Shown here in pieces: positions 30,301 to 38,778 of a stretch of 64,000 nucleotides of DNA (positions within the stretch are counted from its first letter, which is position 1; each line of letters begins with the position of its first letter). The notes under the pieces are model-generated. The model was not told the origin of the DNA, searched no databases, and saw only the letters and a list, made by a program, of their open reading frames with translations. The stretch comes from Reichenbachiella versicolor. GTDB taxonomy: Bacteria; Bacteroidota; Bacteroidia; Cytophagales; Cyclobacteriaceae. Position numbers and translations under genes: made by a program. Location: the NCBI RefSeq assembly GCF_003171675.1, contig NZ_QFZQ01000001.1:682001-746000 (forward strand), read 5' to 3'.

Positions 30301-31461
30301 CCAGAGATCACCATTCGTTGTTTTGCAAATAGCACGGATTGGATCTATGGCTTTAGTTTGATCTTGACTATAGTCCCAAGAAATATGCTCAAATTGATTC
30401 TTAGAGTGACCAAAGTAATTAAGCCCATGCTTCTGAGTACCAATCCAAATGTTTTGGTTTTGGTCTGTTAAAATATGGCTGACATAATGCCCTGTAAAAG
30501 AATTGGGGTCTGAAGGGTTGTGCTTAAATGATTCAATAGAGCCAGTTCCGTCCAAAGCTTGTCTGGCAAGATTGAAATTTTGTTTAGCCCATACATGTTG
30601 ATCAGTTAAGACAATAGGAATTGAAGACTGTGAAGAAACAGAAGTAGATATTTTATGGTTTTGGAGAATTATTTTAGTCTCGTTACGTGATACATTAAAA
30701 TTGATGAGGTCATTTTTTGTAAGAAGATGAATTTGCCCTTTTTGAACCGACGCTCCATAAATAGATTCCTTTAGTAGAAGCTTTTTAATGATTTTATGAT
30801 TGTTGATTTCTAACCGGTAGAGTCCTTCGTTACCGAAAATGAATATTTGAGAATTCAAACTAAATATACCTCTCCAGTTGACTGATGATCTCAGTCTTGA
30901 GATAGCTTTTTTCTCTGTATCATAAGCTAAAATGCGTTTTCCAATTAAAATCCATAGACAATGGTTGGAAAAGGTCATGTCAGTCATCAAATCCAAATTG
31001 ATTCCTTTGAATATCGAATCAGTAACATGCTCAAATCTATATTCTGAGGCATTGTACCGGTCAATTCCACCATCTATCGTATAGACCCACATATTTCCAT
31101 CGATACCTGACGCCAGAGCTTTTACACTGTTGGAAGTGATAGAATTAGAATCTGACAAGTTGGGTTTGAAAACTTCAAAAGAGTAACCATTGTACTTATT
31201 GAGTCCATTGAGCGTACCGACCCACAAGTTTCCTCGTGAATCGAATTTCATACTAAAAACATTCTTTTGAGATAATCCATCTTTGATATCAAGATGGTCA
31301 AACTTCACATTTTGAGCCTGTAACGATACTGTTAAAAATACACTCAATAAAAGTCCGTATGTGCAGTGTCTTATATTCAATCCTCTAGTACTTCGGTAGA
31401 TGTAAAAGTAGTAAAAGGCCGTTCGCTGCCAGCTATTCAATTGGTTCAAATATGTATTCAA
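27394..31461 (-). CDS. Second hybrid two-component system sensor/regulator, 1355 aa
   Basis: The architecture matches the other hybrid sensor: propeller blades (GLSQKNVFSMKFD, NLWVGTLNGLNKYNGYSFEVF), a Y_Y_Y domain and one membrane helix (IAILVFVILLIVAFVRY). The histidine kinase has His865 in SHEFRTPL. A receiver has Asp near 1157 (IISDIMMPEMNG). An AraC domain forms the end (AEQLYMSRSTFYRKFKSL). The signal peptide lies unusually far from the ATG; an in-frame TTG at 31377 would start directly before it (LNIRHCTYGLLLSVFLTV) and may be the true start. The gene is divergent from the DUF1080/oxidoreductase module with a 142-bp spacer, so that module is its likely target. Confidence 0.92.
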   Translation of the reverse strand: MNTYLNQLNSWQRTAFYYFYIYRSTRGLNIRHCTYGLLLSVFLTVSLQAQNVKFDHLDIKDGLSQKNVFSMKFDSRGNLWVGTLNGLNKYNGYSFEVFKPNLSDSNSITSNSVKALASGIDGNMWVYTIDGGIDRYNASEYRFEHVTDSIFKGINLDLMTDMTFSNHCLWILIGKRILAYDTEKKAISRLRSSVNWRGIFSLNSQIFIFGNEGLYRLEINNHKIIKKLLLKESIYGASVQKGQIHLLTKNDLINFNVSRNETKIILQNHKISTSVSSQSSIPIVLTDQHVWAKQNFNLARQALDGTGSIESFKHNPSDPNSFTGHYVSHILTDQNQNIWIGTQKHGLNYFGHSKNQFEHISWDYSQDQTKAIDPIRAICKTTNGDLWLGFDRTGIGIIHSDGTQSSIDSYLGSDGNKKKLLSVRAIFQDALGNIWVGSMRGISKFDQRKKRLVHISNILEDGWNKRTYAFEQLNESEIILSNASKIARFNVLTGEQKVFNYEDKLNINITIRDIELDDQKNYWLALDNKGIVFVNAEMDSAYHWSADKIDISDDKVYNLKFLNGYLWIATNSGLNKLNLSNMVVEAKYFEEDGLANNVVYSVDADEQGRIWTSSNWGISVLDTNTEQFTSYLTDRFFMDDASSRDEAGNFYFGGYSGTVSFDPNSISNQKSIKRLSLESFSVLDQIITPSSNLLEHNINQSKSIKLDYTQNTFSFKVGVTPFDLPNNDQIRYMLRGWNKDWQLVDNNQRVVSFTNVSPGQYKLLIQVSSNKENWESTKELQLVITPPFWEETWFKIAILVFVILLIVAFVRYRIHQIEIQNKLLSQKVDEQTKDLRIKNEEIQKISEQLHEADQAKLRFFTNVSHEFRTPLTVILGYLDGLDQDNSKKTRGIIRNNAIRLLRLIDQVIEFRKIDLQQAKLSVSEINPSKFTEDIVKSFQILADKKGINLEYENKTIPSLWSDPDKLDKVLYNLISNAIKYTPRDKVVSVSIEASDSTIDFIVKDEGLGIQESDLKSIFDRFYRSDSQHQQMADGHGIGLSLVNELVEMMHGVIDVQSTVNEGTCFIVSFKKGKQHFDEADFGGSSAKISLPTEVENQPSIDSLSVKEYSILIVEDNLDLREYLISILSPNYQVISAEHGKEGIEALDHHLPDLIISDIMMPEMNGIEFCQAVKDEIMTSHIPIILLTAKTDNRSKIEGFELGIDDYIEKPFDKKLFLTRVRSLLDNRKAFKQQLITVQASDNIDQTKISKRDLDFWKNANHIMKQGISDTNLTMESIAEQLYMSRSTFYRKFKSLTGENAADYFRKMRLQVAADLIKDGHDTISTISAQVGFDSVEQFRNKFKEQFGMTPSEFRK

Positions 31462-31603
31462 TAAGCTAACAATTAATTAAAGAAATAGGAGGGTTCAATA
31501 GAATGATACAAAACCAAGGCTATTTGATACAAAACTGTGGGTAGCTAAAAAAGGGCTCTTATTACGTTTGGAAGCATAATTTGTTAAATACAAATTCAAA
31601 CGG

Positions 31604-32962
31604 ATGAAGACACAGAGACTAATAATGTTATTGATGGTTTGTGCGACTACAGTATTCGCCAAACCAAAGACCAAACCTCTTTTTAATGGTAAAAACCTAA
31701 AAGGATGGGTAAAGTACAATGGAGATGCTGAGTTCAAAGTGGAAAGCGGAGAGATAGTAGGAGTATCTAAAGCAACACGATCAAGTACCTTTCTAGCTAC
31801 AAAGAAGGAATACACCAATTTTATTTTAGAATATGAATTCTTGCTTGGAAAGGATTTGAATTCAGGAGTTCAGTTTCGAAGTAAAGTTAACAGCGAAGGA
31901 GTAGTGTCGGGACTACAGGTGGAAGAAGATGACTCTAATAGACGCTGGACTGGAGGCATTTATTACCAAGGTAGTAAAGGCTGGAGATATCCATTAGAGT
32001 ATAACAAAGCGGCAAGATCAGCATATAAAAAAGGTGCATGGAACAAAGTCAAACTAATAGCTTTTAAAAATCATGTTGCCACCTTCGTAAATGGTGTCAA
32101 TGTGGCCAACCTTTTAGAAGAAGTAGTAGAACCTGGCTTCATAGCTCTACAAGTTCATGGAGCTGGCAAAAATAAGGATGGTCGTGAAAATAGATGGAGA
32201 AACATCACTATCACGGAGTTGGAAGAAGAACCTTCATTTGCAGAAGCTCAAGCACCAGTAGTTAGTTATTTGAAAAATGAATTGACCGCAGAGCAAAAAG
32301 CCGATGGATGGAAGTTGCTATGGGATGGTAAGACAACCAACGGATGGAGAGGAGCCAAAAGAGATGATTTTCCAGATAAAGGTTGGTCTATCAAAGATGG
32401 GGTACTAACCGTTCATGCATCAGGTGGAGGAGAATCCGTTCATGGCGGAGATATTGTAACAACACGACCTTACAAGAACTTTATACTAGAGCTTGATTTT
32501 AAATTCACTGAAGGAGCCAATAGCGGAATCAAGTACTTTGTCGATACAGAGCTTAATAAAGGAAAAGGATCAGCTATCGGATGCGAATTTCAAATTCTAG
32601 ATGATAAAAAACATCCAGATGCCAAGAAAGGTACAGCAGGAAATAGAACTGTAGGTTCATTGTATGATTTGATCACAGCAGATTCAAGGTTGTTTGTAGA
32701 AGGGTTGAAGCCTAAGAAATATGTCAATAAAGGAGCATGGAACAGAGCTAGAGTTGAAGTGAGAGGATCTAAGGTCAAGCATATTTTAAACGGCTGTACT
32801 GTAGTAGAGTACGAAAGAGGTACACAGCAGTGGAAAGCTCTGGTCGCATATAGTAAGTATAAAAAATGGCCCAACTTCGGAGAAGCAGAAGAAGGTTTAA
32901 TCTTACTTCAGGACCACGGAGACGAAGTGCATTTCAAGAGCATCAAGATTAAAGAATTATAA
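31604..32962 (+). CDS. Exported double-DUF1080 (3-keto-glycoside hydrolase-like) protein, 452 aa
   Basis: A signal peptide (MKTQRLIMLLMVCATTVFA) is followed by two DUF1080 domains in tandem. The first, about 22-205, opens PLFNGKNLKGW and has SGVQFRSK. The second, about 235-452, opens LLWDGKTTNGWRG and has NSGIKYFV and GCEFQILDD. DUF1080 is a concanavalin-like fold; characterised members hydrolyse 3-keto-glycosides formed by an oxidoreductase. Two Gfo/Idh/MocA oxidoreductases follow on the same strand, which fits such a pathway. The gene starts 142 bp from the divergent hybrid sensor. The duplication of the domain within one chain makes it longer than single-domain relatives. Confidence 0.87.
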   Translation: MKTQRLIMLLMVCATTVFAKPKTKPLFNGKNLKGWVKYNGDAEFKVESGEIVGVSKATRSSTFLATKKEYTNFILEYEFLLGKDLNSGVQFRSKVNSEGVVSGLQVEEDDSNRRWTGGIYYQGSKGWRYPLEYNKAARSAYKKGAWNKVKLIAFKNHVATFVNGVNVANLLEEVVEPGFIALQVHGAGKNKDGRENRWRNITITELEEEPSFAEAQAPVVSYLKNELTAEQKADGWKLLWDGKTTNGWRGAKRDDFPDKGWSIKDGVLTVHASGGGESVHGGDIVTTRPYKNFILELDFKFTEGANSGIKYFVDTELNKGKGSAIGCEFQILDDKKHPDAKKGTAGNRTVGSLYDLITADSRLFVEGLKPKKYVNKGAWNRARVEVRGSKVKHILNGCTVVEYERGTQQWKALVAYSKYKKWPNFGEAEEGLILLQDHGDEVHFKSIKIKEL

Positions 32963-33057
32963 TAAGACATTAACCTCAAGTGATACTGGCTTTAGGGCGG
33001 AAGTGAATACGAAAAGCAGCTTGTTTTTATAGAAGTTAGAATTCTTCTATAGTCAGT

Positions 33058-34410
33058 ATGACAACAAAAAAACATAAGATGAAATCAAGAAGAGAATTTT
33101 TAAAAAATACAGTAATCAGTGCAGCAGGACTGACCATGATGAGTTCAGCCAGTGCATTTGGGAAAATTATCGGCGCGAATGATAATATCAATATTGCCAT
33201 TATAGGTACAGGTGGTCGAGCACATGGATTGGCGCAAGCCGCTGGTATTGTGAAGCAAATGACCGTATCACATATCTGCGATGTAGATCAAAAGAGAGTT
33301 CAAAAATTTCAAGGCTTTTGCAAGGATAAACTAGGGTATGAACCAGAGATGGTTCAAGATTTCAGGAAAATTTTAGACAATAAAGATGTTGATGCAATAG
33401 CTATAGCCACACCAGAACACTGGCATGCACCTATGGCTATTATGGGAATGCAGGCTGGTAAGCATGTATATGTCGAGAAACCGTGTAGTCACAATCCTTA
33501 TGAAAATGAATTGTTGGTTCAGGTTCAAGCTAAGTATGGTAAAGTGTGTCAGATGGGCAACCAACAGCGTTCGTCTTTCACCTCAGCGATGGCCAAAAAA
33601 GATATTATGGACGGTGTAATTGGCGAAGTATATGCTGGTAAGGCCTTTTATGCAAATACTAGAAAATCAATAGGAAAAGGAAAGAAGGTGTCAGTTCCCT
33701 CTACTTTAGATTGGGAATTATGGCAAGGACCTGCTCCAAGAGAAGATTATAGAGATAATGTGCATCCCTACAACTGGCACTGGTTCAGAACATGGGGAAC
33801 AGGAGAGATTCATAATAATGGTACCCACGAGATAGATATATGTAGATGGATGCTAGGAGTAGACTATCCTACAAGAGTAGTTTCTACAGGAGGACGATTA
33901 CATTATAAAAATGATGATTGGCAGTGGTTCGATACTCAGATCGCAAGTTTTGAATTTGATAATGGTAAAATGATCACCTGGGAAGGGAGAAGCTGCAATG
34001 GTTACAGACCTTCCGGAGGAAGAGGTACTACCATACATGGTACTGAAGGAACTATCAAGTTGGATAGGGCTAAGTATGAATTACTGGATTTAAAAGGTAA
34101 GAAAATCAAAACAGAGTGGGAGAACAAGAATGCGAAAGCAGCTAATGATACGGCTGACTTGACAGGGTTTGACACATTGTCTGTGAATCATATGAACAAT
34201 TTCGCAATGGCTATCATTAAAAATGAAAGCTTGAAAGCACCGATCGCAGATGCAGCTATTTCTACCCAGCTTTGTCACTTAGGAAATATCGCTCAAGATT
34301 TGAAAGTAAGTCTAGATGTAGATCCGAAAACAGGTAAAGTAATCGGAAACAAAGACGCCAAAAAAATGTGGAAGCGAGATTATGAAAAGGGTTGGGAACC
34401 AACTCTATAA
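33058..34410 (+). CDS. Tat-exported Gfo/Idh/MocA-family oxidoreductase, 450 aa
   Basis: The N-terminus carries a twin-arginine signal (SRREFLKNTVISAAGL); an ATG at 33079 directly before it is an alternative start. The NAD(P)-binding fold follows (IAIIGTGGRAHGLAQA), with ATPEHWHAPMAIMGMQAGKHVYVEKP containing the conserved EKP lysine. The C-terminal domain has a HEIDICRWMLGVDYPTRV segment typical of the family. Members of this Tat-exported group act in the periplasm with a tightly bound nicotinamide cofactor; some oxidise sugar C3 hydroxyls or rearrange glycosides. It lies 95 bp after the DUF1080 gene, so a role in forming or reducing 3-keto-sugars is likely but not proven. Confidence 0.9.
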   Translation: MTTKKHKMKSRREFLKNTVISAAGLTMMSSASAFGKIIGANDNINIAIIGTGGRAHGLAQAAGIVKQMTVSHICDVDQKRVQKFQGFCKDKLGYEPEMVQDFRKILDNKDVDAIAIATPEHWHAPMAIMGMQAGKHVYVEKPCSHNPYENELLVQVQAKYGKVCQMGNQQRSSFTSAMAKKDIMDGVIGEVYAGKAFYANTRKSIGKGKKVSVPSTLDWELWQGPAPREDYRDNVHPYNWHWFRTWGTGEIHNNGTHEIDICRWMLGVDYPTRVVSTGGRLHYKNDDWQWFDTQIASFEFDNGKMITWEGRSCNGYRPSGGRGTTIHGTEGTIKLDRAKYELLDLKGKKIKTEWENKNAKAANDTADLTGFDTLSVNHMNNFAMAIIKNESLKAPIADAAISTQLCHLGNIAQDLKVSLDVDPKTGKVIGNKDAKKMWKRDYEKGWEPTL

Positions 34411-34537
34411 CTAATTTTACTACACATCTCATCAATTAAAGTAGTCACTAAGAGCGATGATGAAAAGCCTTTAGACACCGATAGAAGTCTTTTCCTATGT
34501 TTTTAGTGATTCTTTAGTTGAAAAAATATTCAATGAC

Positions 34538-35359
34538 ATGCAAACAGATATAGATCTTTTCTATGAAACGACAATGGGGATGAATACTCGTCTTGAGGTC
34601 GTGATGTGGGGACAGTCTGAGTTAAAACAGCAAGTATGTTTTAATCAAATCTGTGCTGCCTTGGAGTATTGGGAAAGGTTGTTGAGTAGATTCGATCCTA
34701 CAGCAGAGATATATCATTTTAATTCTTTAGTAGAAAATGAACCAATGCAATTAGGGGATGATTTATTGAACTCATTCATACAGGTCATTGAATACCGTCA
34801 AAAGACTAAAGGACTATTTGACGTGTTTTATTTATCAAAAAACAGTGAAACCCGTCATGAAAAAGATCTTGTTGATGTAGACCCTGTACTTAAAACAATT
34901 GTCAAAAAATCACCAGATGTACAAGTAGATTTTGGAGGGGTTGGGAAAGGTATTTTATTAGCTAGAGCGATAGAATTACTAGATCAAAATGAGATTAAAA
35001 ATGCTTTTATAAGCTTTGGAGGAAGTTCTATCCATTGTCGAGGAATTCACCCAAAAGGAGGCGCTTGGCCATTTGATTTTCAAGTTGAACAAGGTATAGA
35101 CACAACCTTAGAATTATATAATACTAATCTATCAGTCAGTGGTCTTTACCATGGCAAAGGGCACATTTTCGAATCTGGAGAAGATATACCAAAGCAAAGT
35201 GGAAAAAGCGTAACCATACAGAGTCAAAACCCCATAGAAGCAGAGGTGTTATCCACAGCTCTATTCATAGCCAGCGAACAACAACGCCATGATATCTTAA
35301 AGAATTTTGAAATAGAGAAAGTTCTTATAGGAAGCGAACAGCTCGTACTTAACGAATAA
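34538..35359 (+). CDS. Divergent ApbE-like FAD:protein FMN transferase, 273 aa
   Basis: ApbE hallmarks are present: LLSRFDPTAEIYHFN near the N-terminus, VDFGGVGKGILLARAIELL in the middle, and AFISFGGSS. The family normally attaches FMN to a Thr/Ser in FMN-binding domains of exported redox proteins. Here the metal-site region is altered: AEVLSTALFIA replaces the usual AD.LSTA (Asp to Glu), and HIFESG replaces HI.DP.TG. No signal peptide or lipobox is seen, unlike many ApbE proteins. No FMN-accepting domain is found in the window. The gene is between two Tat-exported Gfo/Idh/MocA genes (gaps 127 and 41 bp), which suggests a linked redox role. It may be an active but diverged transferase or a cofactor-binding relative. 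Confidence 0.75.
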   Translation: MQTDIDLFYETTMGMNTRLEVVMWGQSELKQQVCFNQICAALEYWERLLSRFDPTAEIYHFNSLVENEPMQLGDDLLNSFIQVIEYRQKTKGLFDVFYLSKNSETRHEKDLVDVDPVLKTIVKKSPDVQVDFGGVGKGILLARAIELLDQNEIKNAFISFGGSSIHCRGIHPKGGAWPFDFQVEQGIDTTLELYNTNLSVSGLYHGKGHIFESGEDIPKQSGKSVTIQSQNPIEAEVLSTALFIASEQQRHDILKNFEIEKVLIGSEQLVLNE

Positions 35360-35400
35360 GACCGGCAAATAATCCAATCAAAATAAGAGACTAAAGAATT

Positions 35401-36678
35401 ATGAGTAATAATAGAAGAGATTTTATCAAGACATCCATAGTAGCTGGTACGGGTCTAGCGCTCGGGTTATCTTCCTTCCAAAGTTGGGGAGGAGTTTTTG
35501 GTAAGAAAGTGAGATTAGCAGTAATAGGTACTGGAGGACGAGGAAGGTTTCTAATGGAACACTTGCTTAATCAAATGTCCAATAATGATACTTATGAATT
35601 GGTAGCCATTTGTGACAATTACCAGCCTAGTATGGATGCCGCTAAGAAGATTTGCAATAAGTATAAAATTACTCCTAAAACCTTCGATGATTATAAAAAG
35701 TTAATGGCGGATGCTCCAGTAGATGGAGTAATTATTGCGACTCCTTTGTATCAGCATGCTCATATCACGATTGATTGTCTCAATGCAGGGATTCATGTCT
35801 TATGTGAAAAGTCAATGGCTCGTACACTTAGCGATGCCAAAGCTATGTATGATGCTAGTATTAAATCTGGAAGTATTCTTATCATAGGTCATCAACGAAT
35901 GTTTAACAAAAAATACCTCAATGGTATAGAAAGAATACACGCTGGTGAGTTTGGTCCAGTAGGACAAGTGAAAGCTTATTGGCATCGAAACAAAGACTGG
36001 AGAAGACCTATCCCAGAGGGTAAACCAGAGCTAGAGCGACAGTTGAACTGGAGACTTTACAAAGAGTATTCTGCAGGGTTATTGACCGAATTGATGTCTC
36101 ATCAGATTCAAGTGTCCAATTGGGCATTCCAAAATACACCAGTATCTGTACAAGCCTCTGGAGGTATTCAATTTTGGAAAGATGGTAGAGAAGTACCAGA
36201 TAACCTAGCAGCCATATTTACCTATGCCGATGGTTCGAGATGTATAGCTGATTACATGAATATGAATCGTAACTATGGGGTTGAAGAACATATCATAGCA
36301 GACTACGCCACGCTGAGAATGGAAACTAATAAACTTCAATGGGATAAGCCCAATCAAACAGTCAATGGCCCTATGAAGACTCCAGTATCAAAAATGGTGG
36401 ATGATATCAAAAAAGGAGAAAAGAAGCCAGCAGCAATAGGAGGAGCAAGTTGGAGGCCAGAGACTGCTAAAAAGACTAAAGAAGAATCAATATATGAAGG
36501 TCAAAAAGGAGATGGAACTGTCGAAGAGCTATTGACTTTTGTAGAATTTATCAAAACAAAATCTGCTCCGGACTGGATGCTACGTGAAGGATATAATGCT
36601 AGTCTATGGACCCTATTGACCGAAAAAGCTATAGATACAGGTAAAACCGTGACTTGTCCTAAAAAATACATGATTTAG
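35401..36678 (+). CDS. Second Tat-exported Gfo/Idh/MocA-family oxidoreductase, 425 aa
   Basis: The twin-arginine signal NNRRDFIKTSIVAGTGLALG is followed by the Rossmann motif LAVIGTGGRGRFLMEHL. The catalytic-region motif is ATPLYQHAHITIDCLNAGIHVLCEKSM, with the family lysine in CEKSMA where the first paralog has EKPC. A GHQRMFNKKYLNGI segment and a long C-terminal substrate domain complete the fold. It differs clearly from the gene at 33058, so the two are not recent duplicates and may catalyse different steps. It lies 41 bp after the ApbE-like gene and is probably in the same transcript. Confidence 0.9.
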   Translation: MSNNRRDFIKTSIVAGTGLALGLSSFQSWGGVFGKKVRLAVIGTGGRGRFLMEHLLNQMSNNDTYELVAICDNYQPSMDAAKKICNKYKITPKTFDDYKKLMADAPVDGVIIATPLYQHAHITIDCLNAGIHVLCEKSMARTLSDAKAMYDASIKSGSILIIGHQRMFNKKYLNGIERIHAGEFGPVGQVKAYWHRNKDWRRPIPEGKPELERQLNWRLYKEYSAGLLTELMSHQIQVSNWAFQNTPVSVQASGGIQFWKDGREVPDNLAAIFTYADGSRCIADYMNMNRNYGVEEHIIADYATLRMETNKLQWDKPNQTVNGPMKTPVSKMVDDIKKGEKKPAAIGGASWRPETAKKTKEESIYEGQKGDGTVEELLTFVEFIKTKSAPDWMLREGYNASLWTLLTEKAIDTGKTVTCPKKYMI

Positions 36679-36792
36679 GCAGTAGATCATTTGATGCGGA
36701 ATTTTGTTTATCGATGCTATAGGAGCTTCAAGAAGGTTCTTCTTTTTAGAATTTTTATTTGTAGAAATCAAACATTCGCATGATGTTCAATA

Positions 36793-36818
36793 GGAATGGT
36801 AAATTATACTACCATTCC
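36793..36818. other. Perfect 9-bp stem-loop upstream of the small membrane protein gene
   Basis: GGAATGGTA and TACCATTCC are separated by 8 nt. There is no T run after it, so it is not a standard terminator; it may be a protein-binding site or a 5' RNA structure of the gene at 36875. Confidence 0.35.
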
Positions 36819-36874
36819 TTCCATAGGTGGATTGTTTGTGTAATTATCTTATTCATTACATATAACTTCGCCGA

Positions 36875-37471
36875 ATGATATATCAATTCCCCTTTCAGGT
36901 CGCATGGATATTAGCGGCTATCGACTTAGTATTATTGATCATGGTATTTGTCGCTCAGACCAGGGTGCAAGGAATGGTTAAAAAAGTCTTGATGATATTA
37001 TCAATCTCATTTTTTGTAGCGCTTGCTTGCTATAAGTATACAGGAAGCTCCCCAGGATATGACTCAGCTAAACCTATTGACGTAGAGATGTACAGCGGGT
37101 CGAAAGTCAGACGACTATTTCTAGCGACAGACCAAGGTGAGGAATATTCACAGTTTTGGAGAGTTTGGACGTTAAAGAGTGATGTAGAATTGACTTTGGA
37201 TTTAGAGGGATTAAAGAACAATACTTTAGTCCTTGTTAAGAAAATAAATGGCAGTTATTTTGAACGAAAAATAGATCTGACCAATAGCTCTGATCAGTCT
37301 ATTCCATTGAAAATAAACATCAGAGACGAAGAGTTCAATAACCTGTCTAGTCAAGGTCATCAGTTAGTGTCCAGATCTAAATGGATAAACGGAGCCAACT
37401 TCGCTACTAATCTTATATCCATGGTTTATCTTATCTACCTACTAGTCCTTTTAGCATGGATGTTTGATTAG
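36875..37471 (+). CDS. Small membrane protein of unknown function, 198 aa
   Basis: Two hydrophobic segments near the N-terminus (about 7-27 and 35-52) and one at the C-terminus (about 175-197) flank a soluble middle of about 120 residues. That part (VRRLFLATDQGEEYSQFWRVW, then LTLDLEGLKNNTLV) looks beta-rich and probably faces the periplasm. I do not recognise the family. The gene is downstream of the oxidoreductase module by 196 bp, and a perfect hairpin lies between them. It ends before another hairpin at 37550. Confidence 0.65.
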   Translation: MIYQFPFQVAWILAAIDLVLLIMVFVAQTRVQGMVKKVLMILSISFFVALACYKYTGSSPGYDSAKPIDVEMYSGSKVRRLFLATDQGEEYSQFWRVWTLKSDVELTLDLEGLKNNTLVLVKKINGSYFERKIDLTNSSDQSIPLKINIRDEEFNNLSSQGHQLVSRSKWINGANFATNLISMVYLIYLLVLLAWMFD

Positions 37472-37549
37472 ATCATGCTGTGATAAACAAATTTTACTTA
37501 TTGTATAAAACTTATGTAGTACTCAACTCTACCTGAACATGCCTTGATT

Positions 37550-37572
37550 AAAACTCAACTTTGTTGAGTTTT
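37550..37572 (+). terminator. Perfect stem-loop after the small membrane protein gene
   Basis: AAAACTCAAC-TTT-GTTGAGTTTT is a perfect 10-bp stem with a 3-nt loop ending in T4, 79 bp after the stop. It is a probable but short-tailed terminator. Confidence 0.5.
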
Positions 37573-37751
37573 GAATTCAAAATAAGATCTTGTTTTCTAT
37601 GTTTACAGAGTATAGGTCGCTAATTGGTCGAAGAATGCAAACCTACTTTGGTATTGGAAATACGGCTATTTAGTACAGTGCGCTTGGACTTTTCGTCCAA
37701 TCTCATACCTATCACAGAATGATATATTTCAATATGAATGATGATTAAGCT

Positions 37752-38765
37752 ATGAAAATTCAGATTACCACATTGTGCCTAATTTTTTTGGTAGGAGTAT
37801 TGGCATGTGAAACCGACGAGGAACTCGAGCAAGCTGCCAAAGATGCTCTAGAAGAACAGCAAAATAAAGACGAATCTACCGATGAGGATGTCTCTGATGA
37901 AAATACAGATGATGAAACAACTGACGAGGATTCAAGCAATAACGATAATGAAGGTGATTCAAGTGATCAAACGACCAATGAGATCGTACTAACTGATTTT
38001 CCAGTTTGTGAAGGAATCACACAACCAGCAAGGACATTATTTTCAAATAGAGATGATGCTAATTCGGGTAAGTGTGGGACGTTTTTGGAAGAAAATGGAA
38101 TGGTGATTTTTGAAGCTGAAAATACGATTTCAGAATTAGGGGACTGGACACTAAGTAGTGCTGATACAGAGGTCCTGGTAAGTAAAGATTTAAAAGTAGA
38201 ACCATTAGAAACCAAAACTATTAACGATCATATTGGAGAAGGGTATCTAAAATATGTAGGAGGTTTTTGGAGTAAGGATAAAGCCAATTACAATCCGTCT
38301 CCTCTAGTATATAAAATTAAAGTTCAGAATACTGGTAGCTATAGATTAATGGTTCGAAGCATTAAATCTGTTGATAAGAATCAAAAGAGACATGATACCT
38401 TCAACGACTGTTTTGTGAAAATGGAAGGCAATTTTCAAAACGGACAACTTAATGAGGAGTGTAAAGAAAGAGAAACAGATAAAACACTAGTCTCTAGTAC
38501 TTACCATTTGAAAAAGGAAACGAAGTATTTTGGAGCATCAAATAAGTTTTGGGCAATTACAGGAATGCTAGATGCGCACTTAAGCTTTAAACCATGGGCA
38601 GTTTATACATTAATAGCTGGTGAAACCTATACTTTTACCGTGACAGGTCGATCTAACAATTATCATATTGATAGATGGATGTTGTATGATCTACACAAAT
38701 ATACCGATGCAGATATGAGAAATTATATGAAAAAGGCCGTTCAAAGTCCTTGTGTACCTGAATAA
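37752..38765 (+). CDS. Lipoprotein with a carbohydrate-binding-like domain, 337 aa
   Basis: The signal ends in the lipobox VGVLAC (Cys19), followed by an acidic Asp/Glu/Thr/Asn-rich stretch to about residue 75, typical of surface-tethered Bacteroidota lipoproteins. The folded part, about 115-325, opens MVIFEAENTISELGDWTL and includes GEGYLKYVGG, PLVYKIKV and GETYTFTVTGRSNNYHIDRWML. It parallels the middle domain of the 1256-residue type IX-secreted protein (FIAFEAEATNSDLGKW, YLEYTGG, VEYTFSISGRATRTSIDYFL). The two therefore share a domain, probably sugar-binding. A role as a surface glycan-binding lipoprotein of the same utilisation system is inferred. Confidence 0.75.
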   Translation: MKIQITTLCLIFLVGVLACETDEELEQAAKDALEEQQNKDESTDEDVSDENTDDETTDEDSSNNDNEGDSSDQTTNEIVLTDFPVCEGITQPARTLFSNRDDANSGKCGTFLEENGMVIFEAENTISELGDWTLSSADTEVLVSKDLKVEPLETKTINDHIGEGYLKYVGGFWSKDKANYNPSPLVYKIKVQNTGSYRLMVRSIKSVDKNQKRHDTFNDCFVKMEGNFQNGQLNEECKERETDKTLVSSTYHLKKETKYFGASNKFWAITGMLDAHLSFKPWAVYTLIAGETYTFTVTGRSNNYHIDRWMLYDLHKYTDADMRNYMKKAVQSPCVPE

Positions 38766-38778
38766 GAATTTTTTAAAC

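Noticed and set aside
31495-31818. 107-codon minus-strand frame overlapping the DUF1080 start
   Set aside because: It overlaps the well-supported signal peptide region of the DUF1080 gene and has no recognisable domain.
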